Assembly: GCA_943354465.1 (NCBI GenBank)
Contig: CALRCC010000001.1
Span: forward strand, 1-37,208
Source of the DNA: Candidatus Ryanbacteria bacterium
GTDB taxonomy: Bacteria > Patescibacteriota > Minisyncoccia > Ryanbacterales > GWA2-47-10b
Direction of reading: 5' to 3'
Length of the DNA stretch: 37,208 nt
The notes beneath the pieces were generated by a model. The model saw only the letters and a list, made by a program, of their open reading frames with translations, was not told where the DNA came from and did not search any database. Both the position numbers and the translations under genes were made by a program. The number at the start of each line of letters is the position of its first letter. Position 1 is the stretch's first letter. Shown one piece after another: positions 7,500 through 14,910 of this stretch.

Positions 7500-8246
7500 A
7501 TGACAGAAATTTCTATAAAAGCAGAGGAGCTCTTTCATATAGGTTCGTTCTCGGTAACGAACTCTTTTTTGCTTTCTGTTATCACGCTTATTGTTTTATT
7601 GTTTGTCGCTGTTTTGGTGCGAAGAAAAATATCATTAATCCCAGATAAGCTACAGAGCATCTTTGAGCTTTTGATGGAATGGCTTTTGGAGGTTATGGAT
7701 TCAGTTTTCGGTAATCGCCGTATGTCAGAGAGATACTTTCCGCTGATAGCGACAATATTTTTGTTTATTATGATCTCAAATTGGTTTGGTCTTTTGCCGA
7801 TTGTAGGATCTGTGGGCTTACATGCTGTTCACGATGGTAATTATGCGTTTGTACCGTTGTTGCGCGCGCCCGCAGCTGATCTCAATTTTACAATCGCGCT
7901 CGCCATTATAGCGGTGCTCTCCGTACAGTTCTTTGGAATACTCGCAATAGGGTTTTTTAAACATTTTTCAAAATATTTTACTTTGAAAAATCCAATCTTT
8001 ACTTTTGTAGGGCTCCTTGAATTTATAGCTGAATTTGTTAAGATAATATCGTTCTCGTTTAGGTTGTTTGGCAATGTATTCGCTGGTGAGGTATTGCTGA
8101 TAATTATAGGATTTTTGGTCCCATACGGTGCGCCTCTTCCATTTCTTTTCCTTGAAGTTTTTGTAGGATTTATTCAGGCATTTATTTTTGCAATGCTGAC
8201 AATGGTATTTGTGGCAATGGCTGTGAATGAAGATCCCGCACATTAG
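7500..8246 (+). CDS. atpB: F1Fo ATP synthase subunit a
   Basis: 248 residues, five or six membrane helices. It forms the proton half-channels facing the c-ring. The essential Arg lies in the conserved SFRLFGNVFAGEVL helix (R188), and SNWFGLLP and the C-terminal GFIQAFIFAMLTMVF helix (about 222-236) are typical. The frame continues 25 codons upstream to a TTG, but family N-termini (MTEISIKAEELFHIGSF) and a -10-like TATAGT 7 bases upstream favour the ATG at 7500. First gene of the eight-gene operon. Confidence 0.93.
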   Translation: MTEISIKAEELFHIGSFSVTNSFLLSVITLIVLLFVAVLVRRKISLIPDKLQSIFELLMEWLLEVMDSVFGNRRMSERYFPLIATIFLFIMISNWFGLLPIVGSVGLHAVHDGNYAFVPLLRAPAADLNFTIALAIIAVLSVQFFGILAIGFFKHFSKYFTLKNPIFTFVGLLEFIAEFVKIISFSFRLFGNVFAGEVLLIIIGFLVPYGAPLPFLFLEVFVGFIQAFIFAMLTMVFVAMAVNEDPAH

Positions 8247-8290
8247 ACGAGATGAAAGGTCATTACTAGAAGTTTTAAAAATATATAATT

Positions 8291-8530
8291 ATGGAAGCTA
8301 TGAATCCAGAAGTACTAAAAATAATGTCGATTGCGTTTATCATGGGATTAGGTACTATCGCGCCAGCAATGGCTATAGGTTGGATAGGATCCAAAGGGGT
8401 TGATGCTATGGGTAGAAATCCAGAGGCCGCTCCAAAAATTCAGACAGGCATGATTCTTGCTATCGCGTTTGCTGAGGCAATCGCAATCTACGCGCTTGTA
8501 GTGTCGCTTGTTATAAAATTCGTAGAATAA
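8291..8530 (+). CDS. atpE: F1Fo ATP synthase subunit c
   Basis: 79 residues, a two-helix hairpin with the polar loop GRNPEA (41-46). The ion-binding carboxylate is E62 in AIAFAEAIAIYALV. The first helix has Ile (I29) where sodium-binding c subunits have Gln, and residues 63-64 are Ala-Ile rather than Ser-Thr. The ring is therefore predicted to carry protons, not sodium (inference from known Na+ signatures). It lies 44 bases after atpB and 18 before atpF. Confidence 0.95.
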   Translation: MEAMNPEVLKIMSIAFIMGLGTIAPAMAIGWIGSKGVDAMGRNPEAAPKIQTGMILAIAFAEAIAIYALVVSLVIKFVE

Positions 8531-8548
8531 AAATAAAAAACGCTTTAC

Positions 8549-9058
8549 ATGAGTGAGCTTGCAGGCCAGCTTGGCATCAACTGGAAACTTCTGGTATCGC
8601 AAGGAGTGAACTTTTTTGTCTTGCTCGTGGCACTCACATTCCTTGTATGGCGACCGCTCCTGCGTATCATGCGTGAGCGTAAAGATAAAATAGAAGGAGG
8701 CCTGCATGATGCCGTGAGCGCAAAGCAAAAGCTTGGAGAGATCGACGAAGTAATGCGAGAGCGCGCGCTCGAAGCTGATAGACAGGCTTTTTCTATTATT
8801 CGTGGTGCAGAGCAAAAAGCTGAAGTGCGTGCTACAGATATTGTGCATAAAGCTGATTTGCGGGCGGAAGAGTTGCGACGCGCGGCGTTAGATGTCATCG
8901 CTAGTCGTGAGCGTGAAGAGTTTGAGAAATTTGCCAATAGTGCTAGATCGTTGGTACGATCGGCCATCGCCAAGGCTATCGATGAGGAACCTGCAAAAGT
9001 AGACGATAAGCTTATCGGTGAGGCGGTCGCTTATATCCGCAAGCAAAAAGCGTTATGA
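8549..9058 (+). CDS. atpF: F1Fo ATP synthase subunit b
   Basis: 169 residues. A short amphipathic N-terminus leads to one membrane helix (about residues 16-35, VSQGVNFFVLLVALTFLVWR) with the typical PLLRIMRERKDKIEGGLHDA junction, then a long charged coiled coil forming the peripheral stalk. The C-terminal part (SAIAKAIDEEPAKVDDKLIG) is where delta would bind. Its stop overlaps the delta start by 4 bases (ATGA). Confidence 0.93.
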   Translation: MSELAGQLGINWKLLVSQGVNFFVLLVALTFLVWRPLLRIMRERKDKIEGGLHDAVSAKQKLGEIDEVMRERALEADRQAFSIIRGAEQKAEVRATDIVHKADLRAEELRRAALDVIASREREEFEKFANSARSLVRSAIAKAIDEEPAKVDDKLIGEAVAYIRKQKAL

Positions 9059-9432
9059 AATATACTCCTCGCATCTATGCAAAAGCGCTCACAGAATCTT
9101 TTATTGGTGCACCATCATCGGCGCATGAAAGTATAATAAAGTTTTTTATTGATGCAGTGCGTCGAAGAGGAGATGCGCGACGGATGCCAGAGATTATAGA
9201 GGCAGTACGCGAAATTGAGCGTAAAAAAAATGGAGGTAAGTTTATAGAAGTTACATTTGCCCGTCACCACAAAAAGCAAACGCTTGACGCGTTTCGCACG
9301 CTTTTTACAAAACACGACGATGTCGTATTTCGTACTGAGCCAGAGCTTACGGCTGGCGTGCGCATTACTGTAGATGGTGAGCGCGAGTTTGATAATTCAG
9401 CTTCTAGGCGCATCAAAAAACTTTTTCGTTAA
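9055..9432 (+). CDS. atpH: F1Fo ATP synthase subunit delta, short form
   Basis: 125 residues against about 175-180 in typical bacteria. The N-terminal helical part (YTPRIYAKALTESF...) corresponds to the domain that caps alpha-beta. The C-terminal strand region (FIEVTFARHH, ELTAGVRITVDGEREFDNS) keeps the conserved I-x-G-(G/V)-x-I-x-(V/I)-x-D signature. The middle is what is missing. Identity is secured by its position between b and alpha. The shortening fits a streamlined enzyme and looks genuine, as both ends are intact. Confidence 0.85.
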   Translation: MKYTPRIYAKALTESFIGAPSSAHESIIKFFIDAVRRRGDARRMPEIIEAVREIERKKNGGKFIEVTFARHHKKQTLDAFRTLFTKHDDVVFRTEPELTAGVRITVDGEREFDNSASRRIKKLFR

Positions 9433-9442
9433 ATAATAACTT

Positions 9443-10969
9443 ATGCAATACGACCTTGTTGAAAAATTAAAAAAAGAAATCTCTGGCTTTCGTGATGAGC
9501 CAGAGCTTGAAGCTGTTGGCTTGGTGGTTGAGGCTGGCGACGGAATCGTAAAGATATCAGGCCTTTATAATGCTCAGTCGCAGGAGCTTTTGGTAGTTGA
9601 GACAGAAGATGGTGATATTTTTGCTGTAGCGTTTAACCTTGAAGAGCATTTTATTGGCGCCGTTCTTTTGGGTGAGGCGACTCCAGTACGCGTAGGTGCG
9701 CGTGTTCGTGGTACTGGCGCCGTTCTTTCGATACCCGTTGGTATAGAGATGATTGGTCGCGCCGTAAGCCCATTGGGTACAGCCGTTGATGGCAAAGGAT
9801 CTGTTTTCAAAGATATTGATGGCGCAGAAACAGCTCCGCTTGAACGCAAGGCTCCTTCAGTCGTGGCTCGTGAATCAGTCAATGTTCCATTGCATACTGG
9901 TATAAAGGCGATTGACGCGATGATCCCGATTGGTAGAGGGCAGCGCGAACTTATAATCGGAGATCGTCAGACGGGCAAAACCGCAATCGCCATCGATACT
10001 ATTTTAAATCAGAAAAATGAGACCAATCGCCCAATCTGTATTTATGTTGCCATTGGGCAAAAAAGCGCGAAGATCGCTCGCATCATTCGCGTATTAGAGG
10101 AAGCTGATGCTCTCAAATATACAATCGTAGTCTCGGCACCCGCATCAGCGCCAGCGGCACTCCAATATCTCGCACCATTTGCCGGATGTGCCATAGGCGA
10201 ATATTTTATGGATCAAGGAAAGGACGTATTGGTTGTGTATGATGACTTATCAAAACATGCCGACGCGTATCGCGAACTCTCGCTCTTGCTGCGCCGTCCA
10301 CCAGGACGCGAAGCGTATCCGGGTGATATTTTCTTTTTGCATTCGCGCTTGCTTGAGCGTGCGGCACGCCTATCACGAGAGTTTGGAGGAGGATCTCTTA
10401 CGGCTCTTCCTATTATTGAAACCAAGCTTGGCGACATCTCCGCGTATGTACCAACCAATGTCATCTCGATTACTGACGGGCAGATTTATCTTGAGTCGGA
10501 TCTTTTTACCAAAGGTTTGCGTCCAGCTATCAATGTCGGTCTTTCTGTATCACGAGTTGGATCTGCCGCACAGACTAAAGCAATTAAAAAAGTAGCAGGC
10601 CGCCTGCGTCTTGAGCTCGCACAATTTCGCGAGTTAGAGGCATTTGTGCAGTTTGCATCTGATCTTGATGATGTCACCAAATCAAAAATTCACCGCGGGC
10701 AGATTTTGACCGAAGTGCTCAAACAATCTGATTTGCAGCCACTCGCGTTTGAGCGCGAGGCAGTTATTCTTTTTGCGGCACTTGGTGGATATATTGATGA
10801 GATTCCTCGCGCTCGTATTAAAGAATTTGAGGCCGGGTTATTTGAATACATTAAATCAATGCACGATGATATTTTTACGAAAATTGCATCATCCCGCATG
10901 ATTGATGATGAGCTTGATATAGCGTTAACTGGCGCGATAAGGTCATTTATACAGATATTCGCAAAATAA
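9443..10969 (+). CDS. atpA: F1Fo ATP synthase subunit alpha
   Basis: 508 residues, full length. It provides the non-catalytic nucleotide sites. Walker A is GDRQTGKTA (about residues 173-181), and the conserved AIDAMIPIGRGQRELIIG, the VVYDDLSKHADAYRE Walker B region, the PGREAYPGDIFFLHSRLLER motif and the ISITDGQIYLE segment are all seen. The C-terminal helical domain is complete. atpG follows after one base. Confidence 0.97.
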   Translation: MQYDLVEKLKKEISGFRDEPELEAVGLVVEAGDGIVKISGLYNAQSQELLVVETEDGDIFAVAFNLEEHFIGAVLLGEATPVRVGARVRGTGAVLSIPVGIEMIGRAVSPLGTAVDGKGSVFKDIDGAETAPLERKAPSVVARESVNVPLHTGIKAIDAMIPIGRGQRELIIGDRQTGKTAIAIDTILNQKNETNRPICIYVAIGQKSAKIARIIRVLEEADALKYTIVVSAPASAPAALQYLAPFAGCAIGEYFMDQGKDVLVVYDDLSKHADAYRELSLLLRRPPGREAYPGDIFFLHSRLLERAARLSREFGGGSLTALPIIETKLGDISAYVPTNVISITDGQIYLESDLFTKGLRPAINVGLSVSRVGSAAQTKAIKKVAGRLRLELAQFRELEAFVQFASDLDDVTKSKIHRGQILTEVLKQSDLQPLAFEREAVILFAALGGYIDEIPRARIKEFEAGLFEYIKSMHDDIFTKIASSRMIDDELDIALTGAIRSFIQIFAK

Positions 10970-10970
10970 T

Positions 10971-11894
10971 ATGGAATCGCTCCAAGGACTCAAAACGCGC
11001 AAAGCAGCCGTAAAAAATGTAGGTACCATCACAAAAGCCATGGAGGTAGTATCTGCTACAAAGATGCGCAAATCGCAAGAAGTGGCATTACGTACGCGTC
11101 CGTATGCTATTGAAGCGTTGCGCTTGCTTCGCAAGGTGGCGCAATTGGCAGGCGAGACACAGTGGACGAGAGAGCGTCCTGTCAAAAAAACACTCATCGT
11201 AGTGATGGCATCAGACAGAGGATTGACAGGGTCGTTCAATGCTCAAGTTTTGCGTGCAGCAGACGCAATTATAAATATTGAATCAGCTAAATCGGCGATA
11301 GCTATTTTGGCTGTAGGCAAAAAAGTTGTGCGCTATGGAGATATGCGCGGTCTCGAGCTCGCTGGCAGCTTCTCTGGCTTTGGAGACGTCGTCTCATTTG
11401 AAGATGCTGTACCTATGGCTGATATTATTATCAACGGGTTTATTGGCGGAGAGTGGGATCGTGTTTTAACAATCTCTACTCATTTTCGCACAACTCTAAA
11501 GCAGGAAGTATTGGCGCGTGAATTTTTGCCGACAAATATTGAAAGAATCGCAGAAACTATCCGTGAGATCGCGCCAGAGCATGGGCGCTTCGCCCAGATC
11601 GCAAAAGATACAGCGCGCGATATCAGCGATATTCCATATATTATCGAGCCATCGCCGCAAATATTGTTTGATGTGCTTGTTCCATATTTGCTTCGCATGC
11701 AGGCGTATCATCTTGTACTCGAGGCAAATGCATCAGAACATTCTGCGCGTCGTGTTGCCATGAAGACAGCGTCTGACAATGCAGACGATCTTGCGAGCGC
11801 ATTGGCCCTTTCATATAATAAAATGCGTCAAGCTGCTATCACCAAAGAAATTATCGAGATTACTGGAACACAAAACGCACTGGAGAACGCATGA
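10971..11894 (+). CDS. atpG: F1Fo ATP synthase subunit gamma
   Basis: 307 residues, the central rotor shaft. The N-terminal helix has the conserved TITKAMEVVSATKMRKSQ pattern and the C-terminal helix ends SEHSARRVAMKTASDNADD...YNKMRQAAITKEIIEI, the gamma signature. The Rossmann-like middle begins KKTLIVVMASDRGLTGSFNA. It overlaps atpD by 4 bases (ATGA). Confidence 0.95.
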   Translation: MESLQGLKTRKAAVKNVGTITKAMEVVSATKMRKSQEVALRTRPYAIEALRLLRKVAQLAGETQWTRERPVKKTLIVVMASDRGLTGSFNAQVLRAADAIINIESAKSAIAILAVGKKVVRYGDMRGLELAGSFSGFGDVVSFEDAVPMADIIINGFIGGEWDRVLTISTHFRTTLKQEVLAREFLPTNIERIAETIREIAPEHGRFAQIAKDTARDISDIPYIIEPSPQILFDVLVPYLLRMQAYHLVLEANASEHSARRVAMKTASDNADDLASALALSYNKMRQAAITKEIIEITGTQNALENA

Positions 11895-13270
11895 TCAACA
11901 ACGGAAAAATCATTCAAGTTATCGGTCCTGTAGTCGATGTAGAGTTTCCTGAAAAGGTAAAGCTCCCGCGCCTATTAGATGCGATTGTTATCGAGTCAGC
12001 GGGCGGCGAGATTGTAGCCGAGGTTGCGCGTCATCTAGAACCGGGCCGTGTGCGCGCCATCGCACTCTCAAGTACTGATGGCTTGATCCGCGGTACCAGC
12101 GTGCGTGATACTGGTGCGCCGGTAATGGTCCCCGTTGGTAAGGAAGTGCTCGGCAATTTGTTTGATGTATTGGGTAACCCGCTCGATGCCAAGAAAAAAG
12201 ATATGGTGTTTGAAAAACGCTGGCCTATTCACCGTGTAGCGCCAACGCTCGATGAGCAATCAACCAAGACCGAAGTGTTTGAGACTGGCATTAAAGTTAT
12301 CGATCTTTTGGCACCGTTTATAAAGGGTGGCAAGGTAGGTCTTTTTGGTGGAGCTGGCGTTGGTAAGACGGTTCTTTTGATGGAGCTTATTCGCAATGTG
12401 GCGGAAGAATCTGGCGGCGCATCAGTATTTGCTGGTGTAGGCGAGCGCACGCGCGAGGGTAACGATTTGTATAAGGAAATGCAGGAATCTGGAGTTATAG
12501 ACAAGACTGCACTCGTATTTGGACAGATGAATGAAGTCCCTGGTGCGCGTCTTCGCGTGGCGCTAACTGCGCTTACAATGGCCGAATATTTTCGTGACGA
12601 AGAACAAAAAGATATTTTGTTATTTATTGATAATATCTTTCGTTTCTCGCAAGCTGGGTCCGAGGTATCAACGCTGTTGGGACGTTTGCCATCAGCGGTA
12701 GGTTATCAGCCAACATTAGCATCAGAGATGGGCGCGCTACAGGAGCGTATTACTTCTACAAAAAAGGGCTCTATAACATCAGTTCAGGCAATTTATGTGC
12801 CGGCTGATGATATAACTGATCCTGCGCCAGCGGCATCATTTGCGCACCTTGATTCAACGATTGTGCTTTCTCGCGCGTTAACTGAAATCGGTATTTATCC
12901 GGCAGTTGATCCTCTTGCTTCGTCATCTGGTGCGCTCGACCCAAAGATTGTAGGTGACGATCATTACAATACCGCACGCAGTGTCCAGCAAGTTCTTCAG
13001 CGTTATAAAGAACTCCAAGATATTATCGCCATACTTGGCCTTGAAGAATTATCTGATGATGACAGATTGCTTGTATCGCGCGCGCGCAAAGTACAGCGTT
13101 TTTTATCACAACCGTTTTTCGTAGGAGAGACATTCACAGGCATATCTGGAAAATTCGTATCGCTTGCGAAAACAATCTCTAGCTTTAAGGCGATTTTGGC
13201 TGGAGACTACGACGATAAGCCAGAAGATTTCTTTTATATGAAAGGCGCACTTGATGAGGAGTCTGCATGA
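11891..13270 (+). CDS. atpD: F1Fo ATP synthase subunit beta
   Basis: 459 residues, the catalytic subunit. Walker A GGAGVGKTV (about 153-161), the catalytic-Glu region GERTREGNDLY, Walker B DILLFIDNIFRFSQAG, and the DELSEED-equivalent EELSDDD near residue 386 are visible. The stop overlaps atpC. It is the best-conserved protein in the window and would be useful for phylogenetic placement. Confidence 0.97.
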   Translation: MINNGKIIQVIGPVVDVEFPEKVKLPRLLDAIVIESAGGEIVAEVARHLEPGRVRAIALSSTDGLIRGTSVRDTGAPVMVPVGKEVLGNLFDVLGNPLDAKKKDMVFEKRWPIHRVAPTLDEQSTKTEVFETGIKVIDLLAPFIKGGKVGLFGGAGVGKTVLLMELIRNVAEESGGASVFAGVGERTREGNDLYKEMQESGVIDKTALVFGQMNEVPGARLRVALTALTMAEYFRDEEQKDILLFIDNIFRFSQAGSEVSTLLGRLPSAVGYQPTLASEMGALQERITSTKKGSITSVQAIYVPADDITDPAPAASFAHLDSTIVLSRALTEIGIYPAVDPLASSSGALDPKIVGDDHYNTARSVQQVLQRYKELQDIIAILGLEELSDDDRLLVSRARKVQRFLSQPFFVGETFTGISGKFVSLAKTISSFKAILAGDYDDKPEDFFYMKGALDEESA

Positions 13271-13506
13271 TGCTTCGTATACTTTCACCAAAGGGCGTTG
13301 AATTTGAAGGTGACGCCAAATCACTCAATGCGAAGAGCGCGTCGGGCGAGATCACGGTGCTCGATCATCATCACCCACTTATGACGGTATTGGCAAAAGG
13401 GCTGATGACGACAGAAGATCTTTCTGGTATAAAAAAAGAAATAGAGATCGAGTCAGGATTTTTGGAAATGGATGATCAAAATACTTTGACTGTGTTTATC
13501 AATTAA
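13267..13506 (+). CDS. atpC: F1Fo ATP synthase subunit epsilon lacking the C-terminal helical domain
   Basis: 79 residues against about 130-140 normally. Only the N-terminal beta-sandwich is present (LRILSPKGVEFEGDAKSL, GEITVLDHHHPLMTVLAKG, IEIESGFLEM). The two C-terminal helices, which act as an ATP-hydrolysis brake in many bacteria, are absent, and the stop is followed within 9 bases by the next gene, so this is not a frameshift. Two tandem ATGs (13267 and 13270) are possible starts; the first overlaps the atpD stop by 4 bases. Confidence 0.9.
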   Translation: MMLRILSPKGVEFEGDAKSLNAKSASGEITVLDHHHPLMTVLAKGLMTTEDLSGIKKEIEIESGFLEMDDQNTLTVFIN

Positions 13507-13515
13507 TTTTTTTAT

Positions 13516-13923
13516 ATGAATAAAATTATATCTCACGCAAGCAATAAAGATCATTATAAAGCCGACGCATGTATCACCTGGTGTTTTGATAATAGGTTTT
13601 CTAGTGCGCTTGAAGCGTTCACTAGACAGCGTGGGTATGCGCAAGTGGATCTTATAAAAGTTGCCGGCGGCGCCAAAGGGCTTGCTGACGGTGGAGGCGA
13701 CTCTCTGTATCTTTTGGATCAAATTGCAAAATCAATAAAGCTACATCATACGCCACGCGTAGTAGTGATGGCTCATAGCGAGTGTGGCGCATATGGCGGA
13801 TCAGTCGATCCAGCGTTTTACGAGTGTGAGCTAAAAAAAGCAGCGGGTGCCGTAAGCGCTTTATTCCCAAGTATAGAGGTTGAGGCGGTGTTTGCTGATT
13901 TTGACGGCATCAAGCTTGTATAG
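13516..13923 (+). CDS. Short beta-carbonic-anhydrase-like protein
   Basis: 135 residues. The beta-carbonic anhydrase zinc motifs are visible: C23-x-D25-x-R27 (WCFDNRF) and H87-x2-C90 (VVMAHSECGAYGG), with DLIKVAGGAKG between them at the place of the family's V-x-R-N-A-G-G strand. The family hydrates CO2 to bicarbonate using a C-H-C zinc site and an Asp-Arg dyad. At 135 residues it is shorter than the smallest classical members (about 165-170), so activity is uncertain. It begins 9 bases after atpC with no terminator between and is probably transcribed with the ATP synthase. A terminator and a convergent homologue follow. Confidence 0.72.
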   Translation: MNKIISHASNKDHYKADACITWCFDNRFSSALEAFTRQRGYAQVDLIKVAGGAKGLADGGGDSLYLLDQIAKSIKLHHTPRVVVMAHSECGAYGGSVDPAFYECELKKAAGAVSALFPSIEVEAVFADFDGIKLV

Positions 13924-13940
13924 ATTTTTCAAATTATAAA

Positions 13941-13980
13941 AAAATAAGCCGACACTTTTATGTGTCGGCTATTTATTATT
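13941..13980. terminator. Bidirectional terminator between the two carbonic-anhydrase-like genes
   Basis: A 9-bp stem, AGCCGACAC (13947-13955) with GTGTCGGCT (13962-13970), and a 6-base loop. On the minus strand it is followed by TATTTTTTTATAA, a strong U-tract. On the plus strand the ATTTATTATT tail is weaker. Confidence 0.8.
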
Positions 13981-14794
13981 CTGCTTGTGTTAGGAAATCA
14001 ACGATTGCATCAGCTATATCTGGATTGCGCGTTGGATCAAGTCGCGTCGCATTGACAGCGGTGAGCTGTTTTGTGCTCGTATGGTATGTGCGAAGTCGCC
14101 GTCTCCACCACCACCCTTTGCGTTTACCGTAGTCTACTTGGCACATGCAGATTATCTTGAGTCTCGGAATAGAGACCACACCAGAAAAATCTCCATTTGT
14201 GGCAAGTCGTACGGCCTCTGACGCGCGTACCTTATCGTATTCCGATATGATGCGGTCACGCGCGTGTACTATACTATGAAATTGTTCTTCCACTGTAAAG
14301 TTATGCTTTGTGAGCTTTCCGCAAGCACAATGGTCGAGTAGTATGATCTGGTGTATGTTTTTGAGTTCGATTGCCGCCATGATTTCTGCGAGCAAATCTT
14401 TGTCAGTGGCGCGACCTGGTAGATTGGTGCGAGAATTTTTTACAAGTCTATGCGCTCCTGCGTGCCAGCTCATTACATGCATTCGCGGGTAGATATGCAA
14501 GAATGCCCATACGAAAAGAAGTGTCGTTCGTTTGATCCAGCTTGCGATGCGTGTAGTCCATCGATGATTTGTAGAAAACATCCCAGCTATAGATAGAAGT
14601 CCTCCCAAAAATCTATCACCATCAGAACACATAATTACAATGACGCCTTTTTCTAGCTCTATCTCATCATGCACGACATCATCGAGTACGCGTACATCAG
14701 GATGTCTGAAAAATCGTATCATTTTGTATGCCGCATCTGGCAGACGCACGCAGTTTTGTGGCGGAATTATTCTAGCAATCTTTAAGCCGTTCAC
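13976..14794 (-). CDS. Divergent beta-carbonic-anhydrase-like protein, long form
   Basis: 272 residues. It shares the layout of the convergent short protein: VIVIMCSDGDRF (C56, D58, R61; one residue longer than the usual C-x-D-x-R), MSWHAGAHRL (about 108-117) where the family has its N-A-G strand, and LLDHCACGKL with H155-x2-C158. Between the motifs is a hydrophobic stretch (TLLFVWAFLHIY), and the C-terminus is very basic (KRKGWWWRRR). The zinc ligands are kept but the Asp-Arg dyad spacing is altered, so it may bind zinc without classical activity. The start is GTG at 14794 because AGGAGG (14806-14801) lies 6 bases upstream. Confidence 0.65.
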   Translation of the reverse strand: MNGLKIARIIPPQNCVRLPDAAYKMIRFFRHPDVRVLDDVVHDEIELEKGVIVIMCSDGDRFLGGLLSIAGMFSTNHRWTTRIASWIKRTTLLFVWAFLHIYPRMHVMSWHAGAHRLVKNSRTNLPGRATDKDLLAEIMAAIELKNIHQIILLDHCACGKLTKHNFTVEEQFHSIVHARDRIISEYDKVRASEAVRLATNGDFSGVVSIPRLKIICMCQVDYGKRKGWWWRRRLRTYHTSTKQLTAVNATRLDPTRNPDIADAIVDFLTQAE

Positions 14795-14858
14795 ATTACT
14801 CCTCCTATTTTCCTCAATTGTAAGGTTCAAACACAAAAGGAACCTCTCGGCTCCTCCT

Positions 14859-14896
14859 CTGTAGTTCAGTAAACTACAGTATTAGACTATTGTCAA
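14859..14896 (-). promoter_or_regulatory. Promoter with overlapping inverted repeat (candidate operator)
   Basis: On the minus strand a perfect TTGACA (14896-14891), 17 bases, then TTTACT (14873-14868). A perfect inverted repeat, CTGTAGTT (14859-14866) with AACTACAG (14872-14879), 5-base centre, sits across the -10. A protein bound there would block the polymerase. Predicted leader is about 67 bases. Confidence 0.55.
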
Positions 14897-14910
14897 TCTC
14901 GTGTTAGGCG

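Noticed and set aside
8348..8973. Two minus-strand frames over atpE and atpF
   Set aside because: Shadows of well-conserved ATP synthase genes, without SD or recognisable domains.
14824..14847. GGTTCAAAC-like sequence resembling a tRNA T-arm
   Set aside because: No acceptor stem or anticodon arm can be folded around it; it belongs to the AGGTTC/GAACCT inverted repeat in the leader of the long carbonic-anhydrase-like gene.
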